From assembly GCA_037951165.1 (NCBI GenBank), contig JBBDHG010000112.1:3523001-3587000 (forward strand): a stretch of DNA of 64,000 nucleotides, read 5' to 3'. A program made the translations under genes and the position numbers. This DNA comes from Lophius americanus (Eukaryota > Chordata > Actinopteri > Lophiiformes > Lophiidae). Shown here one piece after another: positions 55,291-64,000 of the stretch; the first letter of the stretch is position 1; the number at the start of each line of letters is the position of its first letter. The notes below the pieces were generated by a model. It was not told where the DNA came from, ran no database searches, and saw only the letters and a list, made by a program, of their open reading frames with translations.

Positions 55291-58200
55291 CAAGCATTCA
55301 AAATGCACTCAACAAAAAAGTTGAGCAGGATATTAAAGAATACAATAAAGTAAAAGTAAAAGTTGTTGAGTGATTACAGTAATATGGATACTTTTGCAGT
55401 AAAACTGCTTACAGCCAGTATAATGTGCTTTTATAGACTCTGACCTCATAAACCAAGGCAACCAATACTTGTGATCCCCTGTCACACTCTACACAAGAAC
55501 ACAATCCCTGCATGTTTAAAAGCACAATGGAATCACAAGTTAAACGAAAGGGAATACATTTTTTTTTCTTAAAAGATTCATTCACCGATCTAAAAGATAT
55601 AAGGATGTCATGCAAATGATATGAATGACATGATGCCCACAATACATGGAAACGGCATCCTTTAAAAACCATTACTCTCACAGTAGGAAATGACGTATTT
55701 ATGGGTAACTATATTTGCTGTTGGATTGATACGTATTTTGTGCTCATTTCAGTGTTTCTACCCACTAGAACTTTGTGTATTGGATTAACTAAATATTAAC
55801 TATAGAAGATTGTACATTAATGAAGTAGCGTGTTACCCTGTACGACACTCTGGCTCATTCCGGTGTGTGATAGCCGAGGTCGCACAGAGGAATCAGGTAT
55901 ATCCGGGTTTGACTCCACAGGTTATACTTTTAACTGATATCGGTTGGAAATTTCTGTGGGAGGGAATGAGAGAATCAATTCGAAGGTCTACTACCAGGGA
56001 AGCAAATCTCAGTAGAATCGTAGTAGGATTTGAACTTTGCTCCTTTAATTTGAAAGGAATTTGATGGTAAAAGTAAGAAAAAGCAACAGAAAAATCCAGG
56101 AAAACTATCTGTAGAACACCATGATTTCTTCCAGTATTAAATGAAGGGTAGATATGAGACCTATATCAGTTGATTATTTAACTAAAGAGTCATATTAACG
56201 TGGCATTATTTTCATAAGGTTATAAAACCCTAATCTTTGGTCTAACTGTATCACTCTCTATGCCAAAGTGTTCACTGTCAATCACTCAGCGGTTCTGTTT
56301 TTTCATGTCTAGATGAAGCACAATTCAGGCCATTTTGTCATTACAATTGGACAAAATCATTTATTCATGACCTGAGTCCATTCTTTGTCTTGAGAGGAAG
56401 AAGAACAAGTAGAGCTATCTTTAACTTACACAGAGGAAAAACTCTCAAAGTCCATTTATTTTGGTGTAAACAATGTTGACCGAACATCATTTTCCCACTC
56501 TTTGACATCTTTGACACAGGACTGCCTGAACTGTTGAGTCTGTGCTCAAATCAATCAAAAATATTTTTCATTTCCATATTTCTTTTATTGGATTTGGGAA
56601 TACGCTAAACCTATACATGCCTTTAAAGTTTATTAGGTTGTCAGAGCTTCATCAGTATGACTGTGAATGTTCCTAAATCAAATGTAAATATGGTGTCCAT
56701 GATTGAAAAGTCATTCCCTCCTCATTCCTTCCTGGAGCAACTCGGGAGGAGCAGTCCATTAAATATTAAGTGGAAACAGGTAGGGAAGAGGGGGCTGCTG
56801 CCTTCCTAGAAAATGTCTTCTCTCTGCTCACCGGGTCCGGGGCCTGTCACACACATCTGCACAAAGGAAATCAATATTAGCCAATAATGAGGTGTGTGTA
56901 TTGGGGGTAGAGGATGCACACTTCTTCAGCATTTGTGAGAAGCATGATCTTTAACAGATGAGTTGTCCGAAACAGCTTCATGTGGTGATTATCCCCTCAG
57001 TGGTCATGAAGGATATTTACCCAAAAAAGGTAACCAGTGTCATTTGGTATCTGATATTATATCTCTTTGCAACTTGGGATGAAACATGTGACAAGCAGTT
57101 GCCTGGCTCTTGTAACTTTTGCCTCCTGACAAACGTCATTATGACCCAAGGGGCCTCATCTGCATTGCCAGCTGAGTCAGTCAGCATGTGTTAGACGCAG
57201 TGGGACATACAATGAGGCAGTCTCTTTACAGGCCTGCTCCCCACCCCACCCATCACGGATCAACACCACCATTGATCATTGCTGCAAAGCATGGATGTCA
57301 CACTCAAATGCAAATAAACTCTGAAAAGCAAATGGACAGAGTGTAAGCTTCGGAAAGAGTGCCTTCATAAAGCCGAGACATGCCGGAGGCCGTAGGTAAG
57401 TATGGATTTGAATAGCGATGATGCAACCCAAAGGCCTCACCAGCAATGGAGACATGCAGGCAGGATTAAGAGATAAAGAGCAATTATCTCCTCCCCATAT
57501 CTTATTTATTTATTTATAGATTTAATAAAATGAATAGTTTTCCTTGTAGCTGTTTTTTTATACTCTCGTGTTAACTGTCTTGACAGTGATATTTTCTTTG
57601 TCTCCTGTCTGGGGACTACGGATGTAGATTTGCTTATTGCTAACTCTGGCACAGCTAAGAAGGGCTGTCCCTGTCAAATAAACAAATAAATGAAATTAAA
57701 GAAAAGTGTTTTGCAATGATAAAGGTATTTGATAATAATGCATAAGAAAATCAAATCCTAATGGCTTGTCTGCTTTAACCATGCTATCCCAAATACATCG
57801 CATTCTTCCTTTTGGTTTGTAAACCTCCCTCTCTCCATAAAAAGGCATGAGGAATGTGGATGACCCAGTGCCCACATTTCAATTTTTCTTAAAAGTCAGT
57901 TACAGTTACACAGGGTAGGCAAGTTCCTCCGATGTCCTCTTGAAGCACTTTAAATAGGCCTTCATTAATACGTTTTACATGATTCAACGTATCTTATATT
58001 TTTAGCCCATCAGGAAGGAGCTGCTGTTTTGCTCAGCGACAATCTGCTGTACATGCAGTCCTAATTACAGTGGTGACATTGTATGATAATGCACTGTCTG
58101 GATATAAAGCCTGACTGTTCTGGAACATGAATGGTCTTGATTCATGGTAAAGGATTAACTCAATCTTACTCTTGAGGGACATTTGCATGTTCTGATCAGA

Positions 58201-60520
58201 CTCACTGTCTTTCTGAAAGTCTCAGATTTGTCGACATCATGATGCTTCTTTTTGAGATTTTATCTGTGAATAAGATTTGATGGTTAAGGTGGTAAGAACA
58301 AACCTTGATCCTCAGCGCTTTTGAGTCAAATGTGGATCTGTTGTATATTAAACACAGCATCCCAGGTATAGAACATTAAACCTACAGTCAAGCCTGCAGG
58401 GTAGCAGTGTCTGTATACCTGATATTGGGAGTTTCTTAAGAATTAATCCAGTAATGTGTCTTCCATTCACAGAGGTTCATGATTGAAATTGTGCCCATTA
58501 AAATTGTGTCATACCTGCCATAGGTGGTTGTAGGTGGAAGCCGACATCATGTCCAGGCAAGCACTAAGTGTGACATTCTTAGTGGTTTATTGAAAATCTT
58601 TAATTTCAGTTTTTGGGCTTTAGAGCATCCATGAAATGAGTTTAATACAAAATGTTAATTTGGTCGAAAACATCCTTGAAAAACAAAATCTAAGAGACAA
58701 ACGTGTTTATAATGTTTATTTTTGCTGCTCATTAGATAAAACTCAGCAGTAAACACATGTTTAAATGTTTGCAGTCAGGATTTCACGACTCTGCAGGCGA
58801 CCTCGTGTGACAGTCTGGCGCTGAGTGACGTTGTTTTTTCACTTGAATCATAAACCACTTTCTACAGTTAACAGTTCAACACCTGGTTTGTCCTTTGACC
58901 ACCACACCTACTGATATAGACATGTTTACAGATCTGATATGAAACACCCTCAGTTCAACATGTTCTCACACCCACTTTAACAACCACATGCCTCAAGGCT
59001 GAAAGCCCTCTCAAAAGAGAGGCTGTCATTTGCAAGTCAAATGTATTTTAAGTGAGACATAACCACTGCAATGTACAGCACTGTGTGTGTGTCTGTGTTT
59101 GTGTGTCCAGACGTCAATATGTATGAAGTCTGAAATAATTTTTAAATTTTCTACTGCACATTTGTTACTTTCAGTCATAATGATGCAAATATAAAATAGA
59201 TAATATGAATGCATGTGAAAGTGCATTATTGAACTGCGTATCCCGTCTCATTATCTAAATGGTACTATGTTGTTGTTATTTTTAGTATTTTTCTGATCAA
59301 TCATTGCGTTGTTATTATGTATCTTCAGTACTAGTTCACTGCTCGACAGTGACATCTTGTGGTCATAAGTGTTTACTACAGCTTTCATGAACTAGCTGGA
59401 TAAAGTGGAGTCATGAGCCAGATAGGACACAGATGGTGCACTAGAGCTGCTGCCATTGTCCTTTCACTATTTCTCACGATCCAACACCTGGGTAGGTAGG
59501 GCTGGGAAGAAGTTGATTTAAAACTGGGTCAATGCCCTCAAGTGACTTTTGACTATTTTACCTAAAGAGCAGCTCTGAGTCACATCAAACACAGTTTGTC
59601 ACTCCCGCGTTCAATCCAAACTACCGGTACATCTAAGAAAGCATGAACAGACTTGAGCAGTGCTGCATGTTGTGCCATGTAAGGTAGCCTTTGGCAGGAT
59701 AGAGTTTTATTTTGACCTGAGGTGAATTTCAACGCTCAGAATATAATATTTCATCAACTTAGTGCATGCCTGCTGCATTTGTCATTAATTTTAAGCCCAG
59801 AAACAAATAAAAAAAATAGTTTTCAAACCATACAAAAATTGTATTGAAACTAAACTGATAAGCATCACTAATTTGACAAGGTAGTTTGTGATCGGCCAAC
59901 ACTTCCAATACCAATTTGGGAACATTTAATTGCAGCAAAGGTCACTGTCTCATCAGAGGGATTGAAAGTTGGTATTCTTTTTAAAATGGTAATATTTTGA
60001 AATTTCACAAAGTAACCTGAAGAGTTGCTTGGTGAAACTCAGAGAAGTTGCTTCTTTCTTATCAGAGCTATATTTTGTTCAGCACCATGCAATTCACATT
60101 CTATTCATTTTACCACATAGATGCTGTACAACAGTAGTAGTAAATACATTTCATGTTATCTCTCCAAGATTGCATGCAAAAAAAGCATATGCATTTTACT
60201 TCAGGGAAACCCAGCATCATACTTTTACTCTTTTATACGTATTTGAGAATAAAACTAAAAGACCAAAGCGTTATCTGTTGAGTTAACAATTTTGTTACTC
60301 AGTTTTGAATGAAATTTTTTTCATTATGACTCTACTCTCTTATTTCAATTCTGATTCTGATCCCAACTTTAAACTGCACATTGGTTTCTGGGAGATTCAT
60401 TTTTTTTATACTCTTATACTTCTGTCCTGTTATAAAACAAGGACTCGTGCTTTCTTCCACGTCTTTTATGAAAGCTCTATAGAAGCATCCAAACATTCTC
60501 TGTAAGCTTATTCATTGCAG
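55291..60520. other. pfn2 far upstream flank, no gene seen
   Basis: No coding exon can be supported. 56750-57500 is of higher complexity and could be a conserved regulatory block. Within it, at 57380, ATGCCGGAGGCCGTAG runs into GTAAGT, an isolated exon-like phrase. The rest is AT-rich intergenic DNA. Confidence 0.4.
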
Positions 60521-60605
60521 GCTGAGCTTGGAGTCTATCCCAGCTGGCATTGGAGGGAGGCAGATTACTCCCTGATGTCAATAGTTCATCACAGGGTCTC
60601 TTATG
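60521..60605 (+). repeat. Teleost dispersed repeat, upstream portion
   Basis: GCTTGGAGTCTATCCCAGCT, GGCATTGGAGGGAGGCAG and CATCACAGGGTC match the portion (gagcctatcccagctgacattgggcgagaggcgg...catcacagggcc) that normally precedes the sequence seen at 8119. Confidence 0.6.
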
Positions 60606-61269
60606 AAACAGCTTGAGATGAAAATCTTTCTGACGCACAGCATTCCTCTGCTGCTAGTTTCATAAGTAATGGAATGGCTGAGACACCCTCAATAGTTTGT
60701 GATAACCACTGTCACAGGAACTTTTATTTACTTATCAAATTACAGGACATACAAGACTTTAAATTCATGTTTGCAGCTCTGTTATGAGCAGTACTTCTAT
60801 GAGCAGTACTTCTTTGAGCTTAATACTAACACCAACATGCTAATATACCGATAATAACAACATGATTATGACAGACAAGACTGGTGACTTTATTAATCAC
60901 ATTAAGTCATAACAACAGTACAACATAGTGAAAATAAATCTCTGCATTTGACGCATCCCTGAGGAGCAGGGTGGAGTGTTCTGGATGTGAAGAGAGAGCC
61001 AGAGGGATGAGCATGAAGATAGAAATTGTGCAGAAGACGAAAAGAGCAGAGGTAGGATCAAATGGTGGAAGCAGAGGTAGGAAGGCTCTCAGGTAGGAAA
61101 GGCAGGTAGGAAAGGTACAGAAAATGTGGAGGGCTGGAATGAGGAGGTTGAGGAGAGTATAAGGAGGAAGAGATTTGTGAAGAACAAGTGGGATAGCAAA
61201 AAAGATTGAGAGAGTCAACAATACAAAGATTGGCGGCGTAAGGCAACAAGTGAGGCAGCAAAGGTGTCT

Positions 61270-61950
61270 GATGAGATGTATTAGAGGTATGCACTGGAGA
61301 GCAGAGTAATGAGGGTTAGTCACAACAAGACACAATACATGTGTGTGAATGAAAGGGGGCAGGTGGAACAGTCAGGATGCAATGAGTAGAGGTGAAAAAG
61401 GTGCAGGGGTATAAGTACTTGGGGTAAACTGTTCAGAGTAAAGGGGAGTTTGGAGAAGAGGTGAGGCAGCAAGTGCAGGCAGGGTGTAGCGGGTGTGAAG
61501 AGTGTAAAGAGTTATCTGTGACAGAAGATTTGCAGCAAGAGTGAAAGGCAAGGATTACAAGACGGTTGTGAGAACAGCTCTGCTTTATGGTTTAGAGACG
61601 GTGGCACTGGGTTGATATTCAGATGTTCTTTGGGAGTGACAAGCGTGGGCAGGATTACAAACGAGGACATCGGAGGGACATCCCAGGTAGGACGTCTTGG
61701 AGAGAAAGTAAGATAGGCCAGGTTGAGATGGTTAAGATGGACAGGTGAAAAGGAGTGATAGTGGATTTATTGGTAGAAGAATTCTGGAGATGGAGCTGCC
61801 AGGCAGGAGGAAAAAGCAGAAGACCAAAGAGGAAGTTGCTGGATGTTGTGAGAGAGGACATGCAGTTGGTTGGTGTGTCAGAAATAAGATGCAGGGCAAG
61901 AAGGAAACAAATGATCTGCTGTGGCGACCCCTAAAAGGAACAGTTTAAAA
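61270..61950 (+). mobile_element. LINE 3'-end fossil, copy C (best preserved)
   Basis: It has GTATGCACTGGAGAGCAGAG, ATGTGTGTGAATGAAAG, AAGTACTTGGGG, a region for GLETVALG, then IGRRILEMELPGRRKK and finally GATCTGCTGTGGCGACCCCTAA, the conserved end of this LINE. Gaps and stops break the frame. Purine-rich DNA at 60960-61270 may be an upstream extension. Minus-strand ORFs here (60907-61335) are its antisense shadow. Confidence 0.75.
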
Positions 61951-63597
61951 AAACAAGTCTTTAACCAAAGCACTGAGCACCTGAAATATTGTCCGTAGTC
62001 CAAGATAAAAAGTTCCATCCATTAATTGTTCAAGCATGCCATTTTATCAGCAAAACCATTTAATATAAATAAAAATTCAACTCCAGATTCCACCCAGTCA
62101 AACTCAATTTATACGGCATTTTCAATCAAAGATGCAGCTCAAAGTGCTTCACGCAGTAAGAGTTCAACCGCACATGGAGCTAGAGTGGAGCCAATGCACA
62201 AACAATAAAAGATCTTTGCGCAGCTCCAACTGTAAACCAATAAAACATGACCTAATAATCTGAACAATAAAACAGTAAGAATAAAAATTATTAGAAGTCA
62301 GTATGTTCAGACAAATAAATGGCCAAGATGAGTGGGAAAAACATGAAAAACAAAAGTATAAAAAAACAATGAATAGGTGCAAAACAACGCATTTCAGTTT
62401 CAAGTAAAACTCCCTTCACTTTGGAAAGGAAATAAGAGGTTCTTAAATAAGACTATATGGATATATGTAATTCAATTTAATCAAGTAATTCTTATGTAAT
62501 TATTTTAATCAAGATTCTTAAGTAGAACTGGCCTCAATTTATTATTTAAGTGACAAAGCATAATCATTGTAGTTGGACCTGAGTGAATCCTAGCTGAGTT
62601 AATACCAAGTTCTTTGTATGTGGTGGATGCAAAGAGTCTAGTCCAAGTCAGGTCTAAGGAGCATTTCTTTCATCCATCACATCCACTCTTCCTAAGGCAA
62701 CACGTCTCTCCTCATCTCCTTCAAGGAACACTTGACGTCCTGGTGCCTCCTAGGCAAGTTATTCCTCTGAGTGTTAGCAGTGCATTGTGTTTTTGACTAT
62801 TCCAATCCAGAACATATCTTGACTCTTGAAGTTTGAATCAGAAGCAACTGGACTTGTTTTTTGTGTGTGAATGTTTTATTTGATTTTTTAATATATATAT
62901 ATATATATTCATCCAAGTTTTTGAATGAAAAATAAATTAAAAAAGAGTGGGTTCAGTGGGTTCGGACTCAACTTTCAAGGATCACCATGACCGGAATGAA
63001 TGAGAATTTAATCAAATAACACAACCTGATGGATAACAGAGTGTTACGCCACTAGCTGGTAACTTGTTTTTTGTTGTTTTTGTTGTTTTTTTTTACAGCG
63101 GGATGCTTCTGAGTGAAATCCTTTGTTGAAATGATTGGTGATCATAATGTTTGATCTCATGAAACAGAGGATGAATGTGTTTTAATCCCTTCAATCCTAA
63201 AATCATGCCGGCGTTATCCCTTACCCTAATCCCAACTGTTTGAGTTTGGTATTCTTGTAAAGTATTTTAAAGTGAAGAAATAAGGGACAGGTCATAGAGG
63301 TGATGTTGTGCTACAAAGCGTGATACCAAACAACGGCACGTTCAACAGAATTTAATATTGTTTATAAGGGTTGAGGGTTAACCCCAACTCGAAACTGACC
63401 TCTGACTCAAGAGGGTCAGAAGAAAGTTTTAGAAAATTGCTATAAAAGATAATTAGCTGTCATGACCCCTTATTTGTTACATTACCAGCAATTACTAAGG
63501 TCTAAAACTTAAAATTTGAAGTTTTTCTACTTGTGGAAGATAAGCTGCACAAAACCTAGGTCACCTTGATCTTTTGTGTCTTCGTAAACTTTTCATT

Positions 63598-63598
<1 letters not shown>
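61951..63598. other. Intergenic DNA, no gene seen
   Basis: AT-rich, with an AT dinucleotide run at about 62890-62909. The phrase CACCATGACCGGAATGAATG at 62985 resembles CACACGGATTACCATGACCA followed by GGATGAATGAGAAT at 14811, probably tails of one old repeat. Confidence 0.45.
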
Positions 63599-63599
<1 letters not shown>

Positions 63600-63650
<51 letters not shown>

Positions 63651-63660
63651 CGCACGCACA
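63600..63660. repeat. (AC)n microsatellite
   Basis: A pure AC run to about 63643, then the same repeat broken by CG steps (CGCACACACGCACG). ORFs over it are artefacts. Confidence 0.95.
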
Positions 63661-64000
63661 ATCGCACAGAAAGAGATAAAAACACATTTATAGTTTGTTT
63701 GAAATACACATCTGACCAAAGCTTGTAAATGTGGGGTGAGAGGCAAATCTTCCCCAGAAAGCATTACCTCTTCCTCAAAAAGACCCCCTCCCTTCTCAAC
63801 ACCTGGTTAATATCAAGCAATCGCTTCGCTAAAATGCCAGAAATCTGAAGAGGAAACAGTTAAACTGGATTTTAGATTTCCCTTTGCAATTGTTTAGCTC
63901 TGGCTCTCTTACGTTTTCAGAACCTAATGAAAATATACACAGTTACATGTGGGTGTCAGAGCATAAGCTTTCAAGGATCTCTGTCTCTCTCACAAAAACA

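Noticed and set aside
55855..55920. tRNA-like B box (GGGTTTGACTCC)
   Set aside because: No matching A box or cloverleaf arms nearby, so a chance match or a very decayed SINE.
60907..61335. 142-codon minus-strand ORF
   Set aside because: It is antisense to the purine-rich LINE fossil; leucine/proline-rich translation is expected from such DNA.
1..64000. CRISPR array, operon, phage or bacterial island
   Set aside because: No spaced identical repeats, no ribosome-binding sites with dense genes, and clear vertebrate intron structure throughout.

Overview
This is a 64 kb piece of vertebrate nuclear DNA, almost certainly from a teleost fish. Coding sequence is sparse and split by introns with GT...AG borders. 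The non-coding DNA is AT-rich and carries long CA/TG microsatellites. It also holds fossils of the kinds usual in fish genomes: tRNA-headed SINEs, 3' ends of one LINE family, Tc1/mariner copies and hAT-like pieces. A percomorph fish is plausible, but I cannot name the species. Nothing suggests bacterial, phage or plasmid DNA, and there is no CRISPR array or operon.

Three genes can be supported. (1) The first 43 codons of ppp1r2 (protein phosphatase-1 inhibitor 2) lie on the minus strand at 1-129 and run off the left edge. (2) rnf13, a membrane-anchored PA-domain/RING-H2 ubiquitin ligase, lies on the plus strand. A likely non-coding first exon ends near 5051, and nine coding exons lie between 8668 and 38947. 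They join without a frame break into 382 codons, against about 381 in mammals. (3) pfn2 (profilin 2) lies on the minus strand, with exons at 49362-49234 and 46527-46335. It then has two alternative last coding exons of identical length and phase, 44373-44276 (3a, neuronal PFN2a-like end) and 44005-43908 (3b). Either one gives a 139-residue profilin. rnf13 and pfn2 converge tail to tail, as they do in mammals.

Layout: 130-4500 is the ppp1r2 upstream region and intergenic DNA with a LINE fossil. 4470-5051 is the probable rnf13 promoter and exon 1, preceded by a SINE. 5052-38947 is rnf13; its 13.6 kb fourth intron and 6.8 kb eighth intron hold most of the repeats. 38948-39920 is the rnf13 3' UTR. 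39999-41130 holds two Tc1 relics lying between the convergent genes. 42297-49362 is pfn2 with its likely 3' UTR. 49363-64000 is the upstream flank of pfn2, in which I see no gene, only repeats and a few stretches that might be regulatory.

I found no clearly new biological system. The observations most worth checking are a 39-bp-arm hairpin in pfn2 intron 2, a 22-bp hairpin in rnf13 intron 4, an intronic ORF with a signal-peptide-like start that runs into a splice donor (32212-32475), and the intact pair of alternative pfn2 last exons.
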